Origin: Petaurus breviceps papuanus
Taxonomy: Eukaryota; Chordata; Mammalia; Diprotodontia; Petauridae
NCBI GenBank assembly: GCA_028583685.1
Contig: JAMXIF010000042.1
Coordinates: 25,452,752-25,516,751 of the forward strand
Length of the DNA stretch: 64,000 nt
Direction: 5' to 3'
Positions 35,262 through 47,312 of the stretch are shown here, in pieces. How positions within the stretch are numbered: position 1 is the stretch's first letter; every line of letters begins with the position of its first letter. The notes under the pieces are model-generated. The model made no database searches, was not told where the DNA came from, and saw only the letters and a program-made list of their open reading frames with translations. The position numbers were made by a program, and so were the translations under genes.

Positions 35262-37784
35262 GTAAGTGCCCCAACCTTCCTTCCCTGGCTGGCCATGCAT
35301 GGTCAACGAGGGGCTTCAGGGGGGGAATCCAGCCGAAGCGTCCCATCCCATTAACCAGCCCGGGGAGACCCTGGAATGCACTCCCCCCCGCGCCCCCGTT
35401 AATGCACTAGTTTCAGTGGGCGATCTCTCATTCTATTGCCGTGTACTGCAACTCTTGGAGCAGACCACAGTTGATGCTGAAATCTGGAAATAGAGCCCAG
35501 CAGCACTTCAGGTTGAATTCTCAAAGCCCTCCCTTCATCTAAGCAAAAGCTGCCTCTTTCTTCTTATTGCTGTTTTTTTCTTTCTTTTTAAAGTGGTTTG
35601 TTTTAAAGTGCTAGGGTGTCCGTCCTGCTGACATAGCCTGGGAGTATCTTGCAAGGTATCGGATGGTCATTTGCATGAGTTGAAATAATCTTTATAAATT
35701 CCAGAAGGGGGGTTGCCGGGAAACTGCATTTGTTTTCTTGGGTTTGTTTTTTCAAAGTCACCCCCCAAAATGTAAAGGTAACCCCGGAAGAGCCCCAGGA
35801 GCACACTTTTGAAAAACTTGTCCTATGAGTCGTCCTTAAGGAACACATGTTCGTCATAAAATATGCACATATTTCTGTATTAATTTTGGAACGCAGTTGC
35901 CTTTGGGAGGGGAAGTGATCAGTTCCTGACTTTATCGCACAGCTGACAGAGTACCTCCTAACGTGGACTGGTGTGAGGGCTTTGTAGAAACTGTTCCTAA
36001 TTTTTACACACTTGAGATTTAAGACGAGCAAGCTCCGGTGGAAGCACTTAAGTGAACAGGAATAATAGAAATACTTGGGAGGACTTTGAAATGAAAAACT
36101 TAAAGCTCGCCTCCTGCAATTTCAATATTTAATGAAACCTTACTTTCTGGAGTGAAAGCATGCCTGCTAAATTAGGCTGCATTTGGGTCCATGTGCCTGT
36201 GTTGATGCCAGGGCTCATGCTTGATACTGAAATGTTTCCAAGGGGAGTTTGGTGAGGATGCCCTGACAACACTTGAAGTATAAATCTTAGAAAATTAACA
36301 ATCTGCAGATTGCAAATGTCCAGTGCATTTGTGTGGAGCTAGAGTGAATGATTTGGGAGAAATTTTAGATGAATCTGATGGTTGAATTATAACTTTTGAA
36401 AGGAACTACTCAAGGTTTTCATTAAAAAACAAACAAACAACAACACATGCATGGATTGTCAGCTAAGCCATGGAGAATTCATGACGTTTAATGTATATGA
36501 TACAGCTAACAAGATGTGACCTGCTTTCTGATTGGCCAACTGCTGGCAAAGGACTGATTTTTTTAAAACTGTTATCACTGATATTTTCCTTACATATTGC
36601 TCCATGAATGTTGTATGAAATTCATAACATCACTAAAATCTAAGAAGCCAATGAATCTTTAGAAGTAATTGTGTTTTGCATAGAGGACACTAATTGCTGC
36701 CTGGGACTTATGATTGTTTTTGTCTCTTTTTTTTGGGGGGGGTGCTCCATTCAAAATCTCACAACTGGGCATTAGAATCAAATTCCTGTACAAACTATTG
36801 GAGAAAGTACAATGTCTTTAAAGAATTAGAAGGAAAGAAAATATCTTGTGAATACAGTGAAAGTATTTGATTGGGGGGGAGGAGACATAATTAGTATAAG
36901 AAAAGAGATTTTTAGTTGTTGAAATGTGATCTGTGAGTAGCAGTAAGATTTAAAAGCAACTTGCAGGAAGATTTCAGAAAGTTTTAGAGAAGTTGTGTAA
37001 GGAGATTTCTTCACTTCACTCCCTTTCCTATTTTGGGAGCCAAGGCAGATTTCACTCTGATATTTTGTATTTACTAGTTCTCTTTCAAACATTGTATGGC
37101 CAGTTCTGAACTGCTAGACTAGCCATACCTACTAGCACTAACCCTCATAAATTTCAGCAGGATACAGTGAAGTTGGTAGGTTTGTTTTATATCCAAGTGA
37201 GGACTTTTGAAAAGATGATTTGTATCTTGTTTCTTTAAAAACAGCACATTTTCTTTGTCAAACTGTAGGAATTCAAACTTTTATAATTATTATTATTATT
37301 TTGCATTTGGTTTAAAGTTTTGTATTTCTTTTAAAGCCTAGAGTGCTTCTCTGTTTAGGAAAAAAAATGTTTAGAAACCCTTTAAACTTTTTCATAGAAT
37401 AATTTCTTTGACAGTATCCTAAAATTTAGTAGTTTTGTTTGTTTTTACCTCTGTAGCCATAAAAGTAGGGGCTTGATCTGGCATATTTAATGAAGACAAT
37501 ACATCAAACTAAATCTTTCAAACTTTAAGACTATTTTTTGCCACTGATTAGAAATGTGAGTAAATTACCTAAATCAGTTCACATGACAGCTTGCATTTGT
37601 GCAATCATGTGTAATATAAACATAGAATCAAATCAGTATCCCTAGAATATTATCTTCAAACATGATTTTGGCATATCATGTATTTGGAAAGTAAGACAAT
37701 TTTACTTCAGGAGTAGCCTGTGTGTCACTGGTTTAAAGAATCATTGTGACAATAGTACAGTACTAATGCATGTTTCTAATTTAA
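35262..37784. other. Repeat-free intron start, candidate regulatory DNA
   Basis: About 2.5 kb without recognisable interspersed repeats, unusual in this window. CpGs persist to about 36050. A GATA-type site next to an E-box ('tttatcgcacagctgac', 35931-35947) is present. Absence of old repeats is compatible with purifying selection but does not prove it. Confidence 0.45.
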
Positions 37785-37925
37785 GGTTTATCAACTTTTC
37801 CCATCACAATAATGGTGTATACAGTGCAAATATTATTATGCTCATTTTACATATAGGGATACTGAGGCAAGAAAGGTTAAGTGGCTTGCCTATGGTCATG
37901 AACAAAGTAATGGATCAGCCTTCCA
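37785..37925 (-). repeat. CORE-SINE fragment
   Basis: Antisense: 'attattatgctcattttaca', 'gaaaggttaagtggcttgcc'. Confidence 0.65.
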
Positions 37926-38286
37926 AAACAACTGTTTTTGTATTACAGAGTAGATTTGAAACTAAGGCAATGCAAAGTATATGTCCAATGAACTCAGTTG
38001 TTTTAGTCAGCCCTTTGGATAATGAGATCAATACTCTTCCCTACCTTTTGCCTGCCCCACCCCCACCTCTTTTCCCCACCCACCTTCCTGAAGTAGATTG
38101 ATATCCCTTGCTTCTTTACACCCACACCAAGTTATTTAGGTAATTGTCTCTACTTTCCACTCTGGCTACATGAGTCTGGGCTTGATCCAAAAGGTTGTAG
38201 TGTGTTTATTTTGCATCATGCCAATGAAAAGTTCCTGCGTTGAAAATAAAGGGAGTTAAATGTTGTAGGAATTTCTTAGGGGGGAA

Positions 38287-38310
38287 ATATATATATATAT
38301 ATATATATAT
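38287..38310. repeat. (AT)n microsatellite
   Basis: Uninterrupted AT dinucleotides. Confidence 0.95.
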
Positions 38311-38554
38311 GCTTTCCTTTAGGGGGCTGAAAAGTGATAAATAAGCCAAGATCCTTACATACATTGAGAAAACCACACCCTGTGTCTAAATCTGACATCC
38401 AGGAAATTGTATGAAGGCAGTAAAGGGGATGGGACATTCCTTCCGATTAAACAAAACTAAACTCAACCAGAAACAGTTAGTAAAGTATGATTAGTTTCTT
38501 GGGCAGTTTGACATGCCAAGAAGGCTAGACTATAACTTTAGTCTGCTTTGAAAG

Positions 38555-38755
38555 ACAGTGTGGGGTAGCGGGAAGTGCAATTGTACCAGAGATCTGGAGA
38601 TCTGGTGTCTATCTCCAGACCTACCATTACTAATTAGGTGTATGACCTTGGACAATTCACTTCACCTCCTCTGGGCCTCAGTTTACCCATCTGTGCAGTG
38701 AATAAGTTGGATTAAATGATCTCCAAAATGCCTTCTAGTTCTAAGATTACTTTGA
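38555..38755 (+). repeat. MIR SINE
   Basis: Sense: 'gtgtatgaccttggacaatt', core 'ggcctcagtttacccatctg', tail 'aaatgatctccaaaatgcct'. Confidence 0.8.
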
Positions 38756-41744
38756 AAGCCTTTCATTTTATTTAGTACCCTACAGTTCTGTTGATAATCC
38801 TTAGGCTAACCATAAGAGTAGTATTGAAATCCTGGGTAATAGTGCAGGAAAAACAAAATAAAACTATGGGTAGTAATACATTAATTTAGCAAACATCATT
38901 TGCTACAACATGCAACATATTTTGCTAGGTGCTGAGAGAAAACTGCGCTAATAATAACAGCTGAAGTTGGATGGTAGCTCATGGAAATTCATATCTAACA
39001 CTTTAATTTTTTGAAGGTGTATGCCTTTTGGTTGAGAGGAAGAGAGCTGTGATGGCATTCTCCTATCTCCTCTCTAATTTTCTCCCCTACTAAGCCCCCA
39101 CCCCACAATCCCTACTACCAAATTTATTTTTAGTAGATTAGGTAACTCTTAGAATTAGGTAATTTAATCATTGTGGAGAATAAAAGATTTACAAACGAAT
39201 GCATTTCAGCATCTCACCTTTATCCTTTTAAAGGAATATAAATATATTTTAGAGTATGTTTTTAATGTTAGTAAAATGCACTCTTTGTTGTTTTAAAGAA
39301 TGTGCATGTGTAGTTATCTAAATCAGATCAGAATTTCATAAAAATGAATTTAATACTCAGATTCTTCTTGTGAGTTTTGTCTTACAATTGAGTGCTTCAA
39401 CATCCCTATAGTGAAAGGAGGAAAAAGTGATCTTTTTCATTGGAATACTTCTGCTGAACTTTATTTTTTCCAAAACACCCATTTTGACATCCAGAGCATA
39501 TTTTTAGAGAATCTTGATTTGTTAATTTGGTTATGATTATACACTAAATTATATGATCATAACATGTATAGGTCCTGGAATCAAGAAGAAAAGAGGAAAA
39601 AAAAAAGTTGAGTGCCACTAAATTTCTGTGTTTCATAGAAAAATTTTGATAGGGAACATTATGATTATTTGATCACATTACTTGGCTTATATTAAAGAAA
39701 TGGTTATGTACACATATATGTATACACACATACATACAGAGATTCATATATACATATATATGTGTATATACTTGAAACAAAAAAGGGAGAAAAATAAAAT
39801 GACTATTTCACATTGATTGGATTTTTAAAATTTGGGTTTTTAGTAACAAAACAAGTACTGATTTTTAAAAAGTTGTCATTTATTGAAGTAACTTGGTGCT
39901 GTGTTCGTTCCATTTACTTATTTTACTCATTCAGGTGGTCTAGTAGTTTCTGTTTCCAAGAGGCCTGGCTTCCTTTCCCTTTAGCAAGATCCTCTTTTAA
40001 AGATTAAAGTTTTTTGTTTTGTTTTTAATGACGGCCGTTAGGGCCAAAATTATTAACAGACCCCACATATCTATGTCTCTTTCATTGATGCCTCGTGATG
40101 GTAACTTTTCTTTCATATTATTCCTCCCCTCCCTGCTCCCCACCCTCTGCAGGATTAAGAGAAAATTATGATTGCAGTTCAGAACAAATACACATAAGTA
40201 ACATTCTAGGCTGATAAAGTTTTAGTTCCATGGAGTTTAACATGAATGTTGGTACTGAACCAAATATTTTTTGGCGACTCTAGCATTTAATGTCTATTGT
40301 TTAGTTGTTTTCTCCCCAGCTTGCCATCAAAATTCTCTGTGAAAAAAAAAATTCGTACTCCTGCAGCTTCATTTCTGCATGCTTCAGTCACAAGGATTCA
40401 TGTTGTAACCTCATATTTATTGTTGGAGCAGCTTGTTATCACTGATTTTGTGTAGATAGAGTGTCGTTAAAATGAGTTTAGATGTTTAAGTTCGGAGGGG
40501 AAAAAAGAAAAAGAAATGCTTTGAGATAACTTGTTTTTAGGAATTGAGGGAAAATAATGTTGCTCTTTCCTTGAGGTACCCTAAAAATTTGCAATTTAAT
40601 AAGAATTTGGGGAAGAAGGGGATGAGATCAAACCTATTTTAACAATGGTTAGCAGAAACCCAAAGGGCGTTTTTCAAGGAGGGAGCTTCCAAACTCTCCT
40701 TTATATCAACATGGCCTTAGAGAAGAAATTGAAGGACGGCTGGACTGATTTTATTTTCCCTGAAGTTTTCTTTTTTCTATTTTCTTCTGTGGGAGCTGTT
40801 TTTAATTAAAAATTGCTACAAACTAACAATTCTTAGGAGGCCAGGAGGGGGGAATTCAGTCAATTTGCTTTCAAGGCAGATTCTTATCAGCTTAGAATCA
40901 ATGAAAGCTTAATTTTGGGAGGAAAGTGCATTATGATAAAAAAATCAAACTGTATACATTTGGTAAATGTTTAGCTTTCTGTTTGGGTTTGAGAAAGAAA
41001 TCAATTTAAAGTGTATGGAGAACAGGCTGTAAATCTCCTTTTATTACAATTGTCCTCACCAGTTTGTTTTTCATGAAGAATATACAGCCTTTTTTTTTTA
41101 AACAAATAAAACAGCTTTGCAAATATTGCAAGCTTAGGATTCTTGAATATATTTATTTAGTTGTGGGTGGTACATCTCTAACTATATCTGGTTTGAAAAA
41201 TAAAATCTTTCAAATTACTTAAGAACCATCATTTGTCAAAGCTATTACCTGTACTCAGTTGAATCAAAAACATGTATCTCTCATTCAGGAATAGTGTCTC
41301 TCATCTTGACCTTCAAAATTTTTGGTGATTGGAGTAAACACAACTGATTTTCACCAAACAACCAAGGTGTTATATGATAGGGTAGTCCAAAAGATTGTGA
41401 TAGAAATTACAGTGATAATTCTAATTTTTGCAAGAGCATTTGACCAGCAGATCAATGTACTTGTCCAAGTCTGACTGGTTAGAGCTTGAAAGTAAGGAGA
41501 CTAGAAAGTTAGATGCCAACCCAGAAAGTCCAATAACCTTTTCTCTGTGCTGCTGATCACATAGAGCAAAATTATCTAACTGGATCATCCAAACCAGGTG
41601 AGTGTCTTCCAAATTCCTGAGTAATAGAGTAACTGAGAGAGTATGGATGGCACAATGTTAATCCATCCCCACTACTAAAGAAACACTGGAAAGTACAATG
41701 CTTACCTATTGATGCATTGATATTTTCATTTTATGCAGTCATTG
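38756..41744. other. Largely repeat-free intron block, candidate conserved non-coding DNA
   Basis: About 3 kb with no confidently recognised interspersed repeat; a TGTA-type microsatellite at 39708-39770 is the exception. Contains a palindromic homeodomain-type core TTTTTAATTAAAAA (40799-40812), a nearby 'cttatcag' GATA site (about 40885), and an isolated CpG pair in 'acggccgt' (40031-40038). Confidence 0.45.
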
Positions 41745-42105
41745 TTTTATAGCTAGATCAGACTTTAGAACCCATCTAGTCCAAGGGTTCTTAACCTGGG
41801 TTTGATGATTTAAAAACAAATTATATTTATTTCAATATAATTGGTTTCATTTGTAAACTTATATATTTAATTTTGTGCATTTCAAAACATTTTTTTCTGA
41901 GAAGGGATTCATAAGCTTTTCCAGACTGCTGAAAGGGCACAACAAGAAGCTTAGGAACCCCTTATCTCGTTCAACCTTCTCATTTTACTGATAAGGAAAC
42001 TGAGGCCAAGAGTTTAAAGTAACTTTGCCCAAGGTCATAATGGTATATAGCAGAGCTGGGGTATAAACCAAGATTCTCTGAGTCTAAAACCAATACTTTT
42101 TCCAC
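41745..42105 (-). repeat. MIR-like SINE, split by an hAT element
   Basis: Antisense MIR: 'agaacccatctagtc' is interrupted and resumes at 'tcaaccttctcattttactg', continuing to 'ccaaggtcataatggtat' and the head. Excising 41782-41963 with one duplication copy restores a continuous MIR. Confidence 0.78.
41782..41963 (+). mobile_element. Non-autonomous hAT-like element nested in MIR
   Basis: Begins 'caagggttcttaacctgg' and ends with 'cttaggaacccctt', imperfect inverted repeats. Flanked by atctagtc (41774-41781) and atctcgtt (41964-41971), 6/8 identical, the 8-bp size expected for hAT. The inner text 'atttcaatataattggtttc' recurs in altered form at 47.1 kb. Confidence 0.78.
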
Positions 42106-42237
42106 TTTATATCTTAATCAAAGCACATTATCACTGTTTTTGAGGTAAATTCTTTCTCTATAATGATCTGAAGTTGTATAATGCACATGTACCTCTCTAA
42201 GATTCAGCCTCCTCATCTGTAAAGGATTCTCCTTTAA

Positions 42238-42438
42238 AGATGTTGAACATGTGACCTGTGGCATTCCTTAGTTCAGCAAACCAGGCTCAGATGGCATTGA
42301 AATATTTCATGAAATAAGTAAAAAATACAACAGAACATAGACAGTAGTAATATATTGTTTTCAAAGTCCTTATCTGGCCTGCAGGGATCCTTTTGTAAAA
42401 TTTAGTGGTTCTGTTTCTGTCTGAATTTGACACCACTG
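42238..42438 (+). mobile_element. Non-autonomous hAT element, copy C
   Basis: Carries 'acatgtgacctgtggc' at the 5' side, 'aacatagacagtagtaatat' and the 3' terminus 'gaatttgacaccactg'. The most complete of the three copies in this window. Confidence 0.72.
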
Positions 42439-42513
42439 TGATGATCCCTGGTCCCTCCCATCCCTAGTGAGTGTTCTATGATTCTGAAGTAAAGGGCTGT
42501 GTGCATGTGTGTA

Positions 42514-42518
<5 letters not shown>

Positions 42519-42555
<37 letters not shown>
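42519..42555. repeat. (TG)n microsatellite
   Basis: About 18 TG units, with more degenerate TG words on both sides (42499-42590). Confidence 0.95.
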
Positions 42556-42558
<3 letters not shown>

Positions 42559-43004
42559 TGTTGATATGTGTGTGCGCTTGCATGTGTTCTAGTGGCTTGA
42601 TTCAGGATGTCATATCATAAATGGCTGATCCTTTCAGATGAACTGGATAAATTGTTCTTTCCAGGAATAGGGGAACATGTAAGCTAGAAGCATATCTAAG
42701 CTGGAAGTACTTTGGAGCTCTTTTTGTTGTGAGAATGAGTATTTCTGTTTGGAGAGCTAGTATGACTGTATCAGGTCATGTACTTTACAGATTTGGATTT
42801 AAATGAGTTTGATTAGGAATTTTCAAAGAAGTAAATGGACTTTTTTCACATCTTGAAAATCCGTGTTAGATTCCTTACCAGAAGCTAGTCAGCCTAAGCC
42901 TGTCCTCTCCTCCAGCAATTCACCTGTCTTTTGTGACAGATGGAGGATTCTCTGAGTGTCCTCTTTGTTAGAGGCTGGGAGAATTTAGATTCAGCAGAAC
43001 ATCC

Positions 43005-43130
43005 AGCAAACAACAAACATTTATTGAGCACCAACTATATGTAAAGTACTTTGTTATGTGCTTTGGAGTCAAAAAATAAGAGGGAAAAACAATTCCTACT
43101 ATTTATCTGAGCCACAGTTTATCTAGAACC
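43005..43130 (-). repeat. L2 LINE 3' end
   Basis: Antisense terminus 'acaaacatttattgagcacc', separate from the longer L2 that follows. Confidence 0.65.
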
Positions 43131-43254
43131 AGGACCTGGTCTTTATTGGACCATAGGATGTGATATGCCAATATTTTAGGGACTGTCATCTAAGGGAGGA
43201 AATAAGTTTATTCTTTGTTGCTCTGGGCAGGGGGTGGGGGAAGGGCAGTCAGCC

Positions 43255-44600
43255 AGGCAAATAAGCATTTATTAAGTGTTTACTATGTGTCAGGAACCTA
43301 ACCTGACTAACCACTGAAGGTACAGAGAGAGACAAAAACAGTGCTTGTCCTTAAGGAATTCACATTTTAATAGGGGACACAATATATAAATAACTATATA
43401 CATATAAAAATATAGAAAGTAGAGGGAAGGAAATCTCAGATGAGAAGATATTAGCAGTTGGGGAGGAGGGGGGACTGCCTGAAGTAGGTGGGATTTGACC
43501 TGTCTTTGAAGGAAGCCAGGGACATTGAGAAGCAGAGGGGAGGAGGAGGAGCATGCCAGGCATGAGGGGCAGCTTTTACAAAGGTGAGATGGGAGATAGA
43601 ATGTATATTTGTGTGCGTGTATGTGTGTGCGTGTGTGAGTGTGACAGTAAGTAGGCCATTGTGATGGGATTGTAAAATATGTAGAGGGATATAAGAAGGC
43701 TGGAGAGGTAGGAAGGACCATGTTATGAATAATTATAAATACCAGAGGACTTTATGGTTGATCCTCAAGTAAAAGGGAGCCATTGGTTTTATTGGGTGGA
43801 GTGAAGGGTGACATGGTTGGATTGGTTAGGAAAATTGCTTTGGCAGATGTGGGGAAGATAGATTGGAGTGGGGACTGAATGGAGGCTGGAAGTATAATTA
43901 GAAAGCTACTGTAGTGAATCAGGAGAAATGGTGAGGACCTGTTCTGGGTGGTGTATTCTAGTGGAAAGTTACAGTTAGGAGAGATGTCGCAAAGATAGAA
44001 ATGATAAGATTTGGCAACGGATTCAATATGTGGTGTGAGAGAGAGGGAGAGGTCAAGTTCGCAAACCTGGATGACTGGGCCAACAGTGCTTTCAGTAGTT
44101 TTGAAGAAAGTTTGGAAGAGGAGAGCTGCTGGAAATAGCTACAGGACTTCCATTTTGAGATGTCCGAAAGGCTGTGAGACTGGGGCTCAGAAGAGAGACT
44201 TGGGCCAAATATATTAATCTGGGAATAATCTGTGTAGAAATGATAATTGAACCCATGGGAGCTGCTGTCATCACCATGTAAGAGAATATAGATCAAGAAG
44301 AGATAAAGGCCTAGAACAGCGCTTTGGGGGCCACACACAGGTATGAGATGTGATGTGGATACAGAACTAGGAAAGGAGACTGGGAACAAATATAAAGAGA
44401 ACCAAGAGAGAGCAGAACTAGCAACAGCGAATTAATGTTATAGGTAGAAAGATTATGGATAAAGTCAAGAGGAAAAAAATTCCTAAGAAATGAAGCGTGT
44501 GAGCAGAAGCTAGATGGTCACCTGTCAAAGACATTGTAGAAAGGGTGACTGCAGGGGGTGAACCAGGTGTCCACCAACACCCCACCCAATTCAATGATTT
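43255..44600 (-). repeat. L2 LINE, 1.3-kb antisense copy
   Basis: Starts with the antisense 3' terminus 'ataagcatttattaagtgtt' and continues colinearly into ORF2. On the - strand, 44389-43958 keeps a 143-codon stretch with L2 RT features ('VLGLYLFLIYILLHGDDSS', then 'NYHFYTDYSQINIFGPS', where the family has YADD). The catalytic Asp pair is altered to TDYS. Its extent stops near 44600. Confidence 0.82.
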
Positions 44601-44856
44601 TAAATACCCCATACCAACCTTTGCCCAGGGGCTTATAAAGATTTAGTTACCATTCTGTGTTGTAGAAGGAAATTTGTGGCAATCATTTAGCATTTATCAA
44701 AACTCTGAAAAGTGTACACATACATATATTTAATATATAGTGTATACATATATGTATGTGTGTACATATATATATATGTATTGAAAATCTACTTTGTTGA
44801 AGGCAGTATTGACGTGAGATTTTTATGTTTGACAAAACAGAATATAAACATTTTAA
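44601..44856. repeat. AT-rich segment with TATG-type microsatellite
   Basis: The TATATGTA-type repeat at about 44716-44780 is the only recognisable feature. Confidence 0.7.
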
Positions 44857-44866
44857 CATCCAGTTG

Positions 44867-45101
44867 GTGGAGGTAGATGGCACAGTGTATAGAGATACTA
44901 GGACTGGAGTCAGGAAGACCTGCTCAGACACGTACTAGCTATGTGACCTTGGGCAAGTCACTTAACCTTGTTTGCCTCAGTTTCTTCATCTCAGTAAAAT
45001 GAGCTGGAGAAGGAAATGGCAAACCACTCTAGTGTCTTTGCCAAGAAAAGCCTAAATGGAGCCACAGAGAGTCAGACATGAGTTAAACTGCTGAACAACA
45101 G
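44867..45101 (+). repeat. MAR1 SINE, full length, with target duplication
   Basis: Sense MAR1 with head 'aggtagatggcacagtgtat', core 'gcctcagtttcttcatctca' and tail 'gctggagaaggaaatggcaa'. Flanked by CATCCAGTTG (44857-44866) and CATCTAGTTA (45102-45111), 8/10 identical. Confidence 0.88.
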
Positions 45102-45289
45102 CATCTAGTTAAAAGTATTTCATGTATCCATAGTCCGTCATCTTCTCTCAACACCTCTTTGACCTCCAGGATGCTCCTTGGCCTATGCACTCATGTATCT
45201 CTAGTTGTTATCTCTTAATACCTATCAGGAAATAAAAGAGATGAAAAAACAATTGAGTATACTTACTTTCCCTTAACTAACAATTTTTT

Positions 45290-45500
45290 CTTTGTTTGTC
45301 TTTTATCCCCATAAATTCCTAACAACCTGCCCTTGCCCCCCAAATAACCCTCCCTTGAACAAAATCACTACAGTTAAGTAAAATAAATAGACCATATTGA
45401 ACATTCATGATGCAGTATGCTTCACTCTGCTCCCGTGGTCTACCACTTCTCTGACATCAGAAAGGAGATATGTTTTGTCATTAGCCTTGAATTTCTTTTT
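45290..45500 (-). repeat. L1 LINE 3' UTR fragment, older subfamily
   Basis: Antisense: 'cagtatgcttcactctgctc' followed by 'ccacttctctgacatcag', parallel to 23.5-23.9 kb. Confidence 0.5.
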
Positions 45501-46879
45501 AAAAAATCTTAGAATGATAGTCGCTACAGATTAGTTACCCCTGTTAATAATCAAGTCACAATATCTGCATTGTAACTTCCCCGAAAGACTGATTATTCTA
45601 CTTCCTGACAGAGATGTATTACCTGCATCTCCACAGTTAAATATGATAATTGCTTAACCATTATCTAGCTACCTATCACGGAAGAGCCACTATTTTGCAG
45701 ATTGGAATCCTGTGTACATTCATGTTTCCATAAATTCGAGTTGTAATTATCCTCCTGACACACCCTAAGTTAAGTATTAAGAACTGAGCTTTTGTATTGA
45801 AAATCACGACCATATTCCAAGATGTAGTGCCCTCTGTGTGTCATTATGTTGAAGGAAAAATCAAAAACGAAAAAGCAAAACAAATCCTGAGTGTGCCTGG
45901 GCTTTCACTGGGTTCCTAATCCAATCCAAGAAACTCAGTTAGGATGCCAGGATGCTAAGCACAGCCCCCTCTAAAATCAGGTTATAAAGAGGAATATTCC
46001 ATATGTCCCTCAGGGCAGAGATTAGAAGCAACCTGGCTGGCCTTGCCTGCCCATTTCCCCTAAAGAGAAGTGCTTGGGAATCTGCAGTGTGACACAGACT
46101 TCTAGTAGAAAGCTGTGTCAGCCCTGGTAGGGAACCTTCAGCCCCAACCTGCGTGTCTAGACTGACAAGATCCTTGGCTGCTGGCTGAAGCACTGTGACA
46201 CCTTGTGGCTTACTTCTTAACGTATCAAAAATGCAGTAACAGGTAGAAGGGCTACCTTGCCAGCTACTGCTGGGGAGTCTGGCACGGTAATGCATTTCAC
46301 GTGGAGGTAAACTACCTGACTCGATTAGTGTCATTTCCTTCTGGATACAGCTGCAGGTTCCACCACCATGATTTTTATCTCATTTCTCTCCGGGGTCCTT
46401 GCTTCCGGTGTTCAATGGCTCCTCTTACACATTCCTCCCTATGCCCCATGTCATTGACTAAGACACCTATGATATTTACAGTATTTCAGTAATAATGTCT
46501 CATCTGCCAGAGGAGAGAAATACCACGCAGCTGCTGTGCATAACTAAACAATCACATTAGAAAGAGCCTCTCTACTTTCGCTTTTCCGTGAGGCTCATTT
46601 CTTGGGACACCTAAGGTTTTTATCTTGTTGCTGAAAATCCATATTGGCAAGTCAACCACCGAAGCAATAAACATGAATGGCGCTATGCCAATGAGGCTTT
46701 TTTTTTTTTAACCAGACCTATGATTTCATTGATATCCTTGGTTAGGAAACTCCCTCTTATCATTGTGATCTACCCTTGCTCTTTGATGTATAAGCTTAGA
46801 GAGTTACCTAAACACTGAGAGTTTAAGTGAATTGTCCCCTACTAGTGTCATTTAGCCAGTTTATGTCAGAGGCAGAAGT
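45501..46879. other. Unique intron block with a CpG-richer core
   Basis: No repeats recognised. CpGs are several times denser at about 46130-46690 than in surrounding intron. An E-box CACGTG lies at 46298-46303, next to 'gtaatgcattt'. The 131-codon - strand open frame (45939-46334) has no known domain. Confidence 0.5.
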
Positions 46880-46975
46880 CAATCAATCCATTAATAAACA
46901 TTTATTAAGTGCCTACTATGTGTCAGGCACTGAGCTAGTGGTGGGGATTTAAAAGGGGGGCATGGGGGTGCTAGT
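46880..46975 (-). repeat. L2 LINE 3' end
   Basis: Antisense terminus 'aacatttattaagtgcctac' then 'gtgtcaggcactgagctagt'. Confidence 0.75.
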
Positions 46976-47124
46976 GCCTGCCAACAGATCAAAGTTTTCC
47001 TGACTCCTGAGACTGACTTGGTGCCATTTAGGGCTGTGTATGCACTTGAGTCTCCATATTAGTGTGAGGAATACAGTGTCTTTGCTTGATTTTAGGTGAT
47101 TATTTCCATAGGAGTTCTAAACTC

Positions 47125-47312
47125 TGGGATGGTGAATATTTGTTTAAATGAAATATCTTGACAACTGTGTTTTAATATAATTACCTTCCTTGGTAATCCT
47201 ATGTATTTTATATTCTGGGTGGAAAAAAATTGTCTAAGAAGAAGTCTGTTGGCTACACCAGCCTGCCAAAGGGGTCCACAACACAAAAAAAGTTAATAGC
47301 CCCTTATTTAAA
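47125..47312 (+). mobile_element. Non-autonomous hAT-like element
   Basis: 'gtaatcctatgtattttata', 'gcctgccaaaggggtccaca' and the eroded terminus 'aaaaaagttaatagcccctt' mark the same family as 41782-41963. The 5' end is missing. Confidence 0.68.

Noticed and set aside
34669-35346. Long open frames on both strands over the LDB2 promoter (188 codons +, 212 codons -)
   Set aside because: They are Ser/Leu- or Arg/Glu-rich products of the CT tract. The + frame is not in the LDB2 frame and neither shows a known domain.
35922-35950. GATA plus E-box as a TAL1/GATA/LDB composite site
   Set aside because: The spacing between the E-box half and GATA is about 3 bases, not the roughly 8-10 bases usual for the composite site.
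35603-36031. 142-codon - frame just after LDB2 exon 1
   Set aside because: No known protein similarity recognised and no splice or promoter support; treated as chance.
45939-46334. 131-codon - frame in intron 1
   Set aside because: No recognisable domain or exon structure; better explained as chance in a GC-richer block.
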